From: Neorhizobium alkalisoli | Lineage (GTDB): Bacteria > Pseudomonadota > Alphaproteobacteria > Rhizobiales > Rhizobiaceae | DNA: 64,000 nucleotides | Assembly: GCF_007829835.1 (NCBI RefSeq) | Contig: NZ_VIWP01000005.1 | Coordinates: 1 to 64,000 of the forward strand | Direction: 5' to 3' | Shown: piece by piece, positions 9,738 through 23,355 of the stretch | Layout: every line of letters begins with the position of its first letter | Numbering within the stretch: position 1 is the stretch's first letter | Notes under the pieces: generated by a model | The model's input: only the letters and a program-made list of their open reading frames with translations | Database searches by the model: none | Told to the model about the DNA's origin: nothing | Made by a program: the position numbers and the translations under genes

Positions 9738-11192
9738 TTACCGCGGAAGGACGGTCGATCCCATCAGCGCTTCGTCGATGGCGCGGGCGGCCTGGCGGCC
9801 TTCACGGATCGCCCAGACGACCAGTGACTGGCCACGGCGCACGTCGCCGGCGGTCCAAAGCTTGTCAACCGAGGTCTTGTAGTCCTTTTCATTGGCAACG
9901 ACGTTGGTCGAGCCACGGCGGTCGACATTGATGTCGAGCTTGCCTTCGAGATCGGCCAGAACGCCGGTCTTCATCGGGCCGGAGAAGCCGATCGCGATGA
10001 AGGCGAGGTCCGCCTTGATGATGAACTCCGTGCCGGCGATCGGCTTGCGGCGTTCGTCCACTTCGCAGCAGCGTACGCCAGTCAGCTGACCGTCTTCACC
10101 GACGAATTCAAGCGTCGCGACCTGGAACTCGCGGTTTGCGCCTTCCGCCTGTGACGACGAGGTGCGCATCTTGGTTGCCCAATACGGCCAGACGGCAAGC
10201 TTGTCTTCCTTTTCCGGCGGCTGCGGGCGGATGTCGAGCTGGGTCACCTTGACGGCGCCCTGGCGGAAAGCCGTACCAACGCAGTCCGAAGCCGTATCAC
10301 CACCGCCGACGACGACGATATGCTTGGCGCCGGCGAGGATCGGCTCCGCCGCCCATGCGACGCTGTCGATGTTTTCGCGGCCGATGCGGCGGTTCTGCTG
10401 CACCAGATAGGGCATAGCATCATAGACGCCATGCAGCTCGGTGCCGGGAATGCCGGCCGGACGCGGCGTCTCCGAGCCGCCGCAATACACGACGGCATCG
10501 TGGTCTGCGGTCAGCTGTTCGACCGAGATATCGACGCCGATATTGGCACCGTAATGGAAGGTGACGCCTTCACCGGTCATCTGCTCTACGCGACGATCGA
10601 TAAAGTTCTTCTCCATCTTGAAGTCGGGAATGCCGTAGCGCAGCAGACCGCCGGCCTTGCTTTCACGCTCATAGACATGAACTTCGTGACCGGCGCGAGC
10701 GAGCTGCTGGGCAGCCGCCATGCCGGCGGGACCGGAACCGATGACGGCAACCTTCTTACCGGTCTTCACGGTTGCCGGCTGCGGCACGATGTAGCCGAGC
10801 TCATAGGCCTTGTCGGCAATCGCCTGTTCGACCGTCTTGATCGCAACCGGCGTATCCTCGAGGTTCAGCGTGCAGGCCTCCTCGCAGGGCGCGGGGCAGA
10901 CGCGGCCGGTGAATTCCGGAAAATTGTTGGTGGAATGGAGGTTGCGGATCGCCTCTTCCCACTTGTTGTTATAGACGAGATCGTTCCAGTCCGGGATCTG
11001 GTTATGAACCGGACAGCCGGTCGGGCCGTGGCAATAAGGGATGCCACAGTCCATGCAGCGCGCGGCCTGTTTCGTGACCTCTGCATCCGACATCGGAATG
11101 GTGAATTCGCGGAAATGGCGGATACGATCGGAGGCCGGCTGATACTTCGCCACCTGCCGGTCGATTTCCATGAAACCCGTAACCTTGCCCAT
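9738..11192 (-). CDS. gltD: Glutamate synthase (NADPH) small subunit
   Basis: A 484-residue FAD/NADPH subunit of glutamate synthase. It passes electrons from NADPH to the large subunit for the conversion of 2-oxoglutarate and glutamine into two glutamates. The N-terminal iron-sulfur cysteines ([19 protein letters not shown]; later [12 protein letters not shown]) are complete. The FAD site follows ([21 protein letters not shown], about residue 150), then the NADPH site ([14 protein letters not shown], about 285). Length is typical (470-490). It lies downstream of gltB, with one small membrane ORF in between. Confidence 0.95.
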   Translation of the reverse strand: MGKVTGFMEIDRQVAKYQPASDRIRHFREFTIPMSDAEVTKQAARCMDCGIPYCHGPTGCPVHNQIPDWNDLVYNNKWEEAIRNLHSTNNFPEFTGRVCPAPCEEACTLNLEDTPVAIKTVEQAIADKAYELGYIVPQPATVKTGKKVAVIGSGPAGMAAAQQLARAGHEVHVYERESKAGGLLRYGIPDFKMEKNFIDRRVEQMTGEGVTFHYGANIGVDISVEQLTADHDAVVYCGGSETPRPAGIPGTELHGVYDAMPYLVQQNRRIGRENIDSVAWAAEPILAGAKHIVVVGGGDTASDCVGTAFRQGAVKVTQLDIRPQPPEKEDKLAVWPYWATKMRTSSSQAEGANREFQVATLEFVGEDGQLTGVRCCEVDERRKPIAGTEFIIKADLAFIAIGFSGPMKTGVLADLEGKLDINVDRRGSTNVVANEKDYKTSVDKLWTAGDVRRGQSLVVWAIREGRQAARAIDEALMGSTVLPR

Positions 11193-11204
11193 GTCATTCC
11201 CTCT

Positions 11205-11363
11205 TCAAAGCAGGGTGCCTGTCGGCCCCCAGTACCAGTAGGCGAAACCCAAGATCGCCCCCAATACGATGAATTCCAATGCGACGTTGCCGCCCGCCAT
11301 GAACGCGGCCGCTGGCACAGCGACCGCGATGACCACCGAAATGAACCGGTGAACGATAGCCAA
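11205..11363 (-). CDS. Small membrane protein between gltB and gltD
   Basis: A 52-codon ORF that starts with TTG just after the gltB stop (gltB ends at 11369) and ends 12 bp before the gltD start. The peptide has two hydrophobic segments (about 6-22, RFISVVIAVAVPAAAF, and 28-45, VALEFIVLGAILGFAYW) separated by MAGGN, so a two-span inner membrane hairpin is likely. The tight spacing in an operon supports it being real. From memory, Sinorhizobium also has a small gene in this position; this was not checked. The initiation codon is weak, and no ribosome site is obvious other than translational coupling to gltB. Confidence 0.6.
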   Translation of the reverse strand: MAIVHRFISVVIAVAVPAAAFMAGGNVALEFIVLGAILGFAYWYWGPTGTLL

Positions 11364-11368
11364 ATGGC

Positions 11369-16105
<4,737 letters not shown>

Positions 16106-16317
16106 CGTCATTCCTCCTGTTGGCCGCCCGTTATACGGCGAGCAAAGTGGCTTATAAGTCGGCCCGCATGACATGCGCGTGTCGACGCGCTTTTCATGAA
16201 GGCAATCATGCGGAGAGCGCCGCCAGACACAGCCGCAACCTTGAGCAGGTGCAGCATAACCCGGATCGGCGCCAACGTCAGCGGCAAACAAAGCAGTCGA
16301 AACCGTTTATTTACCGA

Positions 16318-16344
16318 AATTAGGACAGCACTTCTGTCCTAATT
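16318..16344. promoter_or_regulatory. 27-bp palindrome between gltB and the threonine aldolase gene
   Basis: Two perfect 11-base arms, AATTAGGACAG and CTGTCCTAATT, separated by CACTT. It lies in the 495-bp region between divergent starts and next to AT-rich sequence that includes ATATAAATT on the gltB side. The arm length and symmetry suggest a dimeric repressor or activator site (the half-site TTAGGAC resembles Rrf2-type operators). No regulator can be named from sequence. It lacks a T-run, so it is not a terminator. Confidence 0.5.
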
Positions 16345-16600
16345 CGCAAATTTATATGACACGTTTTTAACACTTCCACAAGTGTGGCCACGAGAGAAAA
16401 GAAAGGGCTGCGACACGAGATTGCCGCATATGCCAGCCCGGCGCAATTTTATTACGTGGTATAGCTCGTCTCGGCGCATTGATTGCCGTCGAAATGGGTC
16501 CACACCGCTCACGCCCGTTTCGCGATTGATCCCGCAGCGAAAAGTCTTAATCTCCATTCGCCTCCCCAAACGCTTTCCCAATCGCTTCCAAGGTGCATGC

Positions 16601-17653
16601 ATGTTCTTCGCTTCCGACAACTGGGCCGGTGCCCACGCCGCCATCAATGACCGCCTTTCGCGTGAATCCACCCGTTTCGCTGCGGCCTACGGCAATAGCG
16701 ACCTCGACAAGGCCGTCGAGGCGCGTTTCAACGAGATCTTCGAACGCGAAGTTTCCGTTTATTTCGTCTCCACCGGGACGGCTGCCAACTCGCTGTCGCT
16801 GGCCAGCATCGCGCGGATCGGCGGCCTCGTGCTGGCCCATTCCGAAGCGCATGTGATCGAGGACGAATGCGGCGCTCCGGACTTTCTGTCCGGCATGCGC
16901 ATGACGCCGGTCGCTGGCGATAATGGCAAGATCGATCCGGCCGCGCTGAAGGCCGCGATTGCGCGCTACCCGCAGGATGCCGTGCATCACGGCCGTTCGG
17001 CAGCCGTTACCATCACCCAGGCAACCGAAACCGGCACGATCTATTCGCTCGACGAGATCGACGCGATCTCGAAGATCGCCAAGGAAAATGGCCTGCCGCT
17101 GCATATGGACGGCGCGCGTTTCGGTAATGCGCTCGTCTCGCTCGGCTGTTCGCCTGCAGAAATGACCTGGAAACGCGGCGTCGACGTTCTGTCTTTCGGC
17201 GGCACCAAGAATGGCTGCTGGTGCGCCGAAGCGATCGTCTTCTTCAACCCGGAAATGGCGAAGGAATTCGCCTTCATCCGCAAGCGCGCCGCCCAGCTGT
17301 TTTCGAAGACGCGCTTCATTTCGGCCCAGTTCGAAGCCTATCTGCAGGACGGCCTGTGGCTGAAACTTGCCGGCCACGCAAACGCCATGGCAGATCGCCT
17401 GCGCGCCGGCATCGGCGCCTCCAACAGCGCACGACTGGCATGGAGCACGACATCCAACGAGGTGTTTGCGATCCTCAACAAGGCAGCCGCGGCATCTGCC
17501 GAGGAACAGGGCGCCAAATTCTACGACTGGCTGGTGCCGCTCAAGCTGGACGGCATGGTCCGCAGTGACGAAAGACTGATCCGTCTCGTCACCTCCTTCG
17601 CGACGACGGAAGAAGACGTCGATCAGTTCCTGTCGATCTGCGCCTCGGTTTGA
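16601..17653 (+). CDS. ltaE: Low-specificity L-threonine aldolase
   Basis: A 350-residue PLP enzyme that splits L-threonine or allo-threonine into glycine and acetaldehyde. The PLP-binding lysine is K203 in SFGGTKNGCW. The substrate-site block LPLHMDGARFGNA and the N-terminal VSVYFVSTGTAANSL are complete. The ATG at 16601 is chosen because protein similarity begins at FFASDNWAGAH; the frame is open to 16382 but that part is not protein-like. It stands alone and converges on the LysR gene. Confidence 0.9.
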   Translation: MFFASDNWAGAHAAINDRLSRESTRFAAAYGNSDLDKAVEARFNEIFEREVSVYFVSTGTAANSLSLASIARIGGLVLAHSEAHVIEDECGAPDFLSGMRMTPVAGDNGKIDPAALKAAIARYPQDAVHHGRSAAVTITQATETGTIYSLDEIDAISKIAKENGLPLHMDGARFGNALVSLGCSPAEMTWKRGVDVLSFGGTKNGCWCAEAIVFFNPEMAKEFAFIRKRAAQLFSKTRFISAQFEAYLQDGLWLKLAGHANAMADRLRAGIGASNSARLAWSTTSNEVFAILNKAAAASAEEQGAKFYDWLVPLKLDGMVRSDERLIRLVTSFATTEEDVDQFLSICASV

Positions 17654-17672
17654 GCCGCCTATCATAAGAAAA

Positions 17673-18536
17673 CTAATCGCGCCGCGGATTCTGCGGCGCG
17701 ATCTGCCCGGCAATCAGGTTCGACAGGGCATCGACCAGCGCCGTATCGGTGCCACGCCGCGAGATCAGCACGAATTCCACATCTTCCAGCAAGGGCAGCC
17801 GGTCGGCCGGCACTTCCCGCAGCCCCGCCGGCGCCATGCTGCGCGGCTGCACCAGCACGCCCATTCCGGCCCGCGCCGCCGCCGTCAGGCCGCTGAGACT
17901 GCCGCAGGTACAAACAATCCGCCACGGCAGGTTCGCGCCATCCAGCGCCTCCTGCGCCACCCGTCGCGTGATCGAGGGTGGCGGAAAAGCGATCAGCGGC
18001 AGGGCCTCGCCTCGCGCCGGCAGAAGATCCGGATCGCGCGCCAGCCAGATCAGCGGCTCGCGATAAAGAAGCCGCCCGTGCGTTTCGCCGAGATGCCGCT
18101 TGGCCAGCACGAGATCGAGATCGCCGGCATCCTGCATCTGATACAGCACGGCCGACAGCGCCACCGTCAGCTCAAGATCGATCAGCGGGTAAAGCCGAAT
18201 AAAGTCTTCCAGAATGCCGGTCAGCCGGTTTGCCACCACATCCTCGGACACACCGAGCCGCAGCCGCCCGCGGAGCCGGGTTTCGGAAAACAGCGAAGAC
18301 ACCTTGCCGTTCAGATCCAGCATGCCGCGCGCATACCCGATCAACGCCTCGCCTTCCGCCGTCAGCTTCACCTGATGCGTGTCGCGAAACACGAGTTGCC
18401 GGCCGAGCGCCTTTTCCAGCCGCTGGATATGCTGCGTCACCGTCGACTGGCCTATCCCGAGCCGCGCTGCGGCTTCGGTAAAGCTGCCCGTCTGTTGCAA
18501 GGCGACGAAACTGCTGAGATGGTTGAGATTGAGCAT
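17673..18536 (-). CDS. LysR family transcriptional regulator
   Basis: A 287-residue DNA-binding regulator. The N-terminal winged helix (about 2-60) has the LysR pattern SFVALQQTGSFTEAAARLGIGQSTVTQHIQRLEKALG. The effector domain (about 90-287) follows. The ATG at 18536 gives the standard MLNLNHLSSF start; a TTG at 18554 is less likely. It is divergent from the bile acid:sodium symporter family gene, so that gene is its probable target. The effector is unknown. Confidence 0.88.
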   Translation of the reverse strand: MLNLNHLSSFVALQQTGSFTEAAARLGIGQSTVTQHIQRLEKALGRQLVFRDTHQVKLTAEGEALIGYARGMLDLNGKVSSLFSETRLRGRLRLGVSEDVVANRLTGILEDFIRLYPLIDLELTVALSAVLYQMQDAGDLDLVLAKRHLGETHGRLLYREPLIWLARDPDLLPARGEALPLIAFPPPSITRRVAQEALDGANLPWRIVCTCGSLSGLTAAARAGMGVLVQPRSMAPAGLREVPADRLPLLEDVEFVLISRRGTDTALVDALSNLIAGQIAPQNPRRD

Positions 18537-18739
18537 GGTTATCCGACTTTGCAATAACTGTTAGTTCTTGCATTTCGTTTCATGATAAGTGAAGACGGCC
18601 ATGTCATCAAAGGAATTCCGTCTGCAGCACATCGCGATTGTTCGGATCGCGGGTTGCGCTTCGGTTCGTTGTTTTAACGCATGCCTGTACCCGGAAGCTC
18701 GCACCTGAGTTCGGAAGACAGGCTCCAAGGGAAACTGCC

Positions 18740-19744
18740 ATGAGCCGCTTCATGCCGGATCGTTTCACGATCATGCTGGTCTGCACCGTCATCCTCGCCT
18801 CGATCCTGCCGATCCATGGCGTCTGGGCGGGTTACTTCGGCATCGCTACCAATATCGCCATCGGAGCTCTGTTCTTCCTGCATGGCGCCCGCCTGTCGCG
18901 GGATGTGGTGATTGCAGGCGTACTGCACTGGCGTCTGCATCTGACGATCCTGCTGACGACCTTTGCGCTCTTCCCGCTTCTCGGTCTTGCCGCAGGCTTC
19001 ATTCCCGAAAGCATCCTGCCGGCGCCGCTTTATATGGGTATCCTCTTCCTGACCGTCCTGCCCTCGACCGTGCAGTCGTCGATCGCCTTCACCTCGATGG
19101 CCGGCGGCAATGTCCCGGCCGCGATCTGCTCGGCCTCCGGTTCCAACCTGTTCGGCATCGTGCTGACCCCGCTTCTGGCCGGCCTGATGATGTCGGCAAA
19201 CGGCAGCACAGGCATCTCGCTCGACGCGGTACAGACGATCGTCCTGCAGCTTCTCGCCCCCTTCGTCGCCGGCCAGATCCTGCAGCCCTGGATCGGCGAC
19301 TGGATCCGCGCCCGCAAGAAATTGCTCATGCCGGTCGATCGCGGCTCGATCTTGATGGTCGTTTATGGCGCCTTTTCGGAAGCCGTCATCGAAGGCCTGT
19401 GGCACACGTTCTCGCTGACCGATATTGCCGCCGTCATCGTCGTCGACATCGTCCTGCTCGCGCTCGTCCTTATCATCACCATGTATGGCAGCCGCGCGCT
19501 CGGCTTTTCCAAGGAAGACGAGATCACCATCACCTTCTGCGGCTCGAAAAAATCGCTCGCCAGCGGCGTGCCGATCGCCAACGCCATCTTCGCCGGCCAG
19601 TCCGTCTCGATCGGCGCCATCGTCCTGCCGATCATGCTTTTCCACCAGATCCAGCTGATGACCTGCGCCGTGATCGCCCAGAAATATGCCGAGCGACTGA
19701 AGCGTAAGGCCGATACGACAGAAGCGAAGCCGGCGGCGGCTTAA
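18740..19744 (+). CDS. Bile acid:sodium symporter family permease (BASS)
   Basis: A 334-residue inner membrane protein with about 9-10 hydrophobic segments. It shows the SBF-like pattern: GALFFLHGARLS in the second segment, TVLPSTVQSSIAFTSMAGGNVPAAICSAS (a family hallmark), and GSKKSLASGVPIANAIF in the C-terminal half. Despite the name, bacterial members move various organic acids or sulfonates with sodium. The start at 18740 has AAGGGA about 8 bp upstream. It is divergent from the LysR regulator and is followed by its own terminator. Confidence 0.85.
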   Translation: MSRFMPDRFTIMLVCTVILASILPIHGVWAGYFGIATNIAIGALFFLHGARLSRDVVIAGVLHWRLHLTILLTTFALFPLLGLAAGFIPESILPAPLYMGILFLTVLPSTVQSSIAFTSMAGGNVPAAICSASGSNLFGIVLTPLLAGLMMSANGSTGISLDAVQTIVLQLLAPFVAGQILQPWIGDWIRARKKLLMPVDRGSILMVVYGAFSEAVIEGLWHTFSLTDIAAVIVVDIVLLALVLIITMYGSRALGFSKEDEITITFCGSKKSLASGVPIANAIFAGQSVSIGAIVLPIMLFHQIQLMTCAVIAQKYAERLKRKADTTEAKPAAA

Positions 19745-19766
19745 GGCAGACAGCCTCCGATGCATC

Positions 19767-19801
19767 AAAAACCCAGGCGCTTTCCAAAGCGCTTGGGTTT
19801 T
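19767..19801 (+). terminator. Terminator of the BASS permease gene
   Basis: Stem AAAACCCAGGCGCTTT / AAAGCGCTTGGGTTTT with one G-T pair and a 2-base loop, followed by TGTTATTTTC. Confidence 0.8.
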
Positions 19802-19814
19802 GTTATTTTCAGGT

Positions 19815-20228
19815 ATGGCGATTTCTGAAGACGATCTTCAAGCGGCCGAGACCAGGATGAATGCGGAGCGCGATTCCGGCTATGCCGTTTCTGCCCGCTA
19901 CGACCGCCGCTCCGGCCGCCTCGTCATCACCATGAATACCGACATCCAGGTGGCAATACCGACAAGCAAGATCGAAGGCCTCTCGGAAGCTGACCCGGAA
20001 GACCTTCGCGATATCGAAATCAGCTCCTCCGGACTTGGCCTTCATTGGCCGCAGCTCGATGCCGATGTCTATCTGCCATCCTTGCTGCAAGGAATATTCG
20101 GCTCGCGCCGCTGGATGGCCGCGCAACTGGGCGCGGCAGGCGGTGCTTCACGTTCGGCAGCCAAGTCGGCAACTGCGCGCGAAAACGGACGCAAGGGCGG
20201 TCGGCCGCGGAAAACGGCATCGAACTGA
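19815..20228 (+). CDS. DUF2442 domain protein
   Basis: A 137-residue protein. Residues about 8-100 match the DUF2442 pattern (SARYDRRSGRLVITMNTDIQVAIPTSKIEGL, then LGLHWPQLDADVYLPSLLQGIFG). A basic C-terminal tail, RENGRKGGRPRKTASN, looks like an AT-hook. DUF2442 proteins often form toxin-antitoxin pairs with a DUF4160 protein, but no DUF4160 gene is next to this one. It could be an orphan antitoxin or regulator. Confidence 0.7.
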   Translation: MAISEDDLQAAETRMNAERDSGYAVSARYDRRSGRLVITMNTDIQVAIPTSKIEGLSEADPEDLRDIEISSSGLGLHWPQLDADVYLPSLLQGIFGSRRWMAAQLGAAGGASRSAAKSATARENGRKGGRPRKTASN

Positions 20229-20242
20229 ACATCCCCAAACGC

Positions 20243-20278
20243 AAAGCGCCCCTTCCCTGGGGAGAGGAAGGAGCGCTT
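20243..20278. terminator. Hairpin between convergent DUF2442 and hsp20 genes
   Basis: Arms AAGCGCCCCTTCC and GGAAGGAGCGCTT around a short purine-rich loop. T residues follow on the minus strand (GCGCTTTGCGTTTG) but not on the plus strand, so it fits the hsp20 transcript better. Confidence 0.5.
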
Positions 20279-20321
20279 CACATATTACCCTTATGACTGG
20301 AGGTCTAAAGGGGTATGGCTA

Positions 20322-20804
20322 TTAGTTGACCTGCTGCGGAGCGATCTGGGCTTCGATCGTTTTCGCGGTATCGCCGGCTTCGGCGGCGATCGCGATGCGA
20401 CGCGGCTTCATCGCTTCCGGAATGTTCCGGACGAGATCGATGTGAAGCAGGCCGTTCTTGAGCGAAGCATTTTCGACTTCCACGTGGTCGGCGAGCTGGA
20501 AGCGGCGTTCGAAGGCGCGCTTGGCAATGCCGCGATAGAGGTATTCGCTCTGTTCGGTGGCCTCTTCCTCGCTCTTTTCACCCTTCACGGTCAAAGCGTG
20601 GGCCTGGAATTCGATCGAAAGTTCCTTTTCGTCGAAGCCGGCAACGGCCATGGTGATGCGATAGGTGTTCTCGCCGGTCCGCTCGATATTATAGGGCGGA
20701 TAGCTCTGCGACTGATCGGCAAAATTGCGATTGTCGAGCAGGTTGAAGAGACGGTCGAAACCGACGGTGGAGCGATAGAGAGGCGAAAAATCGACGTGAC
20801 GCAT
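20322..20804 (-). CDS. Small heat-shock protein, Hsp20/IbpA family
   Basis: A 160-residue cytoplasmic ATP-independent chaperone. The alpha-crystallin domain (about 40-135) has PPYNIERTGENTYRITMAVAGF, the middle block LYRGIAKRAFERRFQLADHV, and the class-typical NGLLHIDLVRNIPE. The ATG at 20804 follows GGAGG by 6 bases. This ribosome site is buried in a ROSE-type hairpin, so translation should rise with temperature. It is convergent with the DUF2442 gene. Confidence 0.92.
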   Translation of the reverse strand: MRHVDFSPLYRSTVGFDRLFNLLDNRNFADQSQSYPPYNIERTGENTYRITMAVAGFDEKELSIEFQAHALTVKGEKSEEEATEQSEYLYRGIAKRAFERRFQLADHVEVENASLKNGLLHIDLVRNIPEAMKPRRIAIAAEAGDTAKTIEAQIAPQQVN

Positions 20805-20925
20805 AATGTCCTCCATTGAAGCGACGGTGCGGTTTGGGTTCGGCATCCGCATCCCGTTCTGGCGATGGCGGAGCCCGTTTCACGGACCCTTTCGGCGCCC
20901 GCAGACCTGAGATGGGAATTGTTTT
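20805..20925 (-). promoter_or_regulatory. ROSE-type RNA thermometer upstream of hsp20
   Basis: Read on the minus strand, the leader ends with GUCGCUUC-AAU-GGAGGAC just before the start codon (20808-20825). The Shine-Dalgarno GGAGG pairs with CUUC and the GUC/GAC ends pair, leaving one bulged G inside the conserved UCGCU element. This is the diagnostic U(U/C)GCU feature of ROSE elements known from rhizobial heat-shock genes. The GC-rich sequence up to about 20925 can form additional hairpins. The upstream limit is an estimate. Confidence 0.75.
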
Positions 20926-21205
20926 TTGCGCCTTCAAGACCTTTTTCAGCGAAACCGACAAGACGCGCCCGATACGGAAAAACGCCGGGATTTCCTTGAA
21001 AAAGCGGGGACGGCAACCCATGAACTGTCGATGAACGGCGAGTTCCGATCCGGTTCACCTCAGCCTCGTTAGAAGAGTGCGAATGGATGGCCGCGACTGC
21101 CTCCTTCGACCGAAACGCTCTTGCGTCCCTTCGTTTCGGTCACTCTCGATTGCCGGAGCCGGTGGGTTTCCCGTACCCTCGGTTCCGGCCTCTTTTTCCC
21201 CGCAC

Positions 21206-22174
21206 CTAACTCGCCAGCCGTTCCTCGACGACATGTCGGCTTGCCGCCTCGTTCGGTCGCTCACCGCGCCCGTATTGCCGCGGCGAACATCCCATAGTTT
21301 TTCGAAAAGCCGTGCTGAAGGCGCTTTCGGATTCGTAGCCGAGCGATGCGGAAATCACCGAGATGGAATCGCCGGAATGGATCAGCCGGTCGGCGGCCAA
21401 AAGCATCCGCCAGCGGGTGAGATAATCCATCGGCGTCTCGCCCACCTTCTCGCGGAATCTGAGCGCGAAGGTTGAACGCGACATGCCGGCCTCCGTGGCA
21501 AGCGTCTGCAGCGTCCAGCGATGCGCGGGATCGGCATGGATGGCACCGATCGCGGCACCGATCTGCCGGTCGGCAAGCGCAAAAAGCCAGCCGACCTGGG
21601 ATGTGGGCGCGGCGACCTCCTCCGCCACATGCAGCCGCAGCCCCTGCAGCAGGATCATATGCGCCAGATGCTGGACAATGAGGAACCCGCCCGGCTGCGG
21701 ATCGCGCAGCTCATCCATCATCCGCTCGACCGACCAGCGCAGAGCTTCGCTGGCCGCCTCATCGCGGATCAGGATGATCGGCGGCAGCATTTTCAGAAGG
21801 ATGCTGGCATGTTCGCCTTCCAGCCCGAAACGGCTGCTGATCAGCGAAATCTCGCCGCCGCCGTTAAACGTGACGACACCGCGCTTGCCCTTGTTTGCGA
21901 AAATGGCCGCAGCCTCTGTCGGCACCACGTCCAGTCCGCTTGCCAGAAGGAAAGGCCGCCCGCTTGGCAGAAGAAAACTGTCTCCCGCCTTCAGAAGAAC
22001 CGGCTCGCCAATATCATTCACCTTCAGCCAGCACTCTCCGAAAATCAGCGTGCCGCATTTGATGCCCTGCCCCTGATGCGGAAACTGCACGGCCCACTCG
22101 CCACCGGCCTCGAACCCCGCCGAGAGATGGTTTTTCGGTTTCAGAAGCGACAGGACATTCGACAACGGATCCAT
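21206..22174 (-). CDS. AraC family transcriptional regulator (cupin N-terminal type)
   Basis: A 322-residue regulator. The N-terminal sensor half (about 1-190) is cupin-like (GEWAVQFPHQGQGIKCGTLIFGECW, FLLPSGRPFLLAS), as in AraC_binding_2/cupin_6 members. The C-terminal two-helix DNA domain (about 205-300) shows TLATEAGMSRSTFALRFREKVGETPMDYLTRWRM and LGYESESAFSTAFRK. The start at 22174 gives MDPLSNVLSLL. It is divergent from the SDR-type oxidoreductase gene, its probable target. Confidence 0.88.
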   Translation of the reverse strand: MDPLSNVLSLLKPKNHLSAGFEAGGEWAVQFPHQGQGIKCGTLIFGECWLKVNDIGEPVLLKAGDSFLLPSGRPFLLASGLDVVPTEAAAIFANKGKRGVVTFNGGGEISLISSRFGLEGEHASILLKMLPPIILIRDEAASEALRWSVERMMDELRDPQPGGFLIVQHLAHMILLQGLRLHVAEEVAAPTSQVGWLFALADRQIGAAIGAIHADPAHRWTLQTLATEAGMSRSTFALRFREKVGETPMDYLTRWRMLLAADRLIHSGDSISVISASLGYESESAFSTAFRKTMGCSPRQYGRGERPNEAASRHVVEERLAS

Positions 22175-22345
22175 GCTTGCATTCTCTCCGGCCCTTGGCC
22201 TCAGACGCCTGATCCGGACGATCGCGAAGATAATACGGACGTTAGAGAATGGATCGTACGGCTTCGGACTCCTAATGTCACCACCATCCGGCCGTCGTCC
22301 TTCACGGGCCGCCATTTTCGGGCCGGATGAACAAGGAGACATGAC

Positions 22346-23233
22346 ATGCGCGTTTTCGTAACCGGAGCCACCGGCTTCGTCGGTTCTGCCGTCACCGATG
22401 AACTGATCGCAAACGGCCATCAGGTGCTTGGCTTCACCCGCTCGGATGCGGGCGCCCAGAAACTTCTGGCGGCCGGCGCCGAGCCGCATCACGGCACGCT
22501 GGAAGACCTGGACAGCCTCAAGCGCGGCGCCGAAGACGTCGATGCGGTGATCCATTGCGGCTTCATCCATGATTTTTCAAAATTCAAGGAAAACTGCGAG
22601 ATCGACCGCCTGGCGATCGAGGCACTCGGCTCTGTCCTGAAAGGGTCTGACCGCCCCCTGATCGCAACCTCCGGCACCGGCCTGATCGCGCCGGGCGCCA
22701 TCAGCACCGAAGACACCAAACCGTCCAACCCGAACATTCCGCGCGTTTCGGAACAGACCGTGCTGGCGCTGGCCCCTCAGGGCATCAAGGCCATGGCCAT
22801 GCGCCTGCCCCCGTCCGTGCATGGCAAGGGTGACCACGGTTTCGTGCCGATCCTGATCGGCATGGCCCGTGAGAAGGGTGTTTCGGTCTATACCGGCGAA
22901 GGCAACAATCACTGGCCGGCCGTTCACCGCCTTGATGCCGCAAGGGCCTACCGCCTTGCGATCGAAAAGGGCACGGCCGGCAGCGTCTATCACGCAACCG
23001 ACGAGCTCGGCATTCCTTTCCGCGAGATCGCCGAAGCGATCGGCAAGGGCCTTGGCCTTCCCGTCGAAAGCCGCTCGCCGGAAGAGGCCGCCGCCCATTT
23101 CGGCTGGTTCGCCCATTTCGCCGCGATCGACAATCGCGCATCGAGCGAAAAGACCCGCGCGGCTCTCGGCTGGCAGCCGAAGGAGATCGGCCTGCTCGAG
23201 GATCTGGCTGAGCGCTATTATTTCGCAGCCTGA
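22346..23233 (+). CDS. NAD(P)-dependent epimerase/dehydratase family oxidoreductase (extended SDR)
   Basis: A 295-residue cytoplasmic protein. The Rossmann motif VTGATGFVGSAVTDELIANG is at residues 4-23, with FTRSDAG as the cofactor-selecting turn. A VIHCGFIHDF block and the substrate half (LPPSVHGKGDHGFVP, HRLDAARAYRLA) follow. The usual YxxxK catalytic pair is not obvious, as in the SDR a5/atypical group. Small-molecule substrate unknown. It is divergent from and probably controlled by the AraC-type regulator, a common rhizobial arrangement. Confidence 0.85.
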   Translation: MRVFVTGATGFVGSAVTDELIANGHQVLGFTRSDAGAQKLLAAGAEPHHGTLEDLDSLKRGAEDVDAVIHCGFIHDFSKFKENCEIDRLAIEALGSVLKGSDRPLIATSGTGLIAPGAISTEDTKPSNPNIPRVSEQTVLALAPQGIKAMAMRLPPSVHGKGDHGFVPILIGMAREKGVSVYTGEGNNHWPAVHRLDAARAYRLAIEKGTAGSVYHATDELGIPFREIAEAIGKGLGLPVESRSPEEAAAHFGWFAHFAAIDNRASSEKTRAALGWQPKEIGLLEDLAERYYFAA

Positions 23234-23355
23234 TCGGCCCCGACAACGACCTCGGATCGCCATGCCCGACATGGGCGTGGCGATCCGGCAAGAGATATCA
23301 AGCTCGGAGAGCCCGGTCCTGATCAGTCATCAAGAGGCCGGACGCCTTCCGCGCC

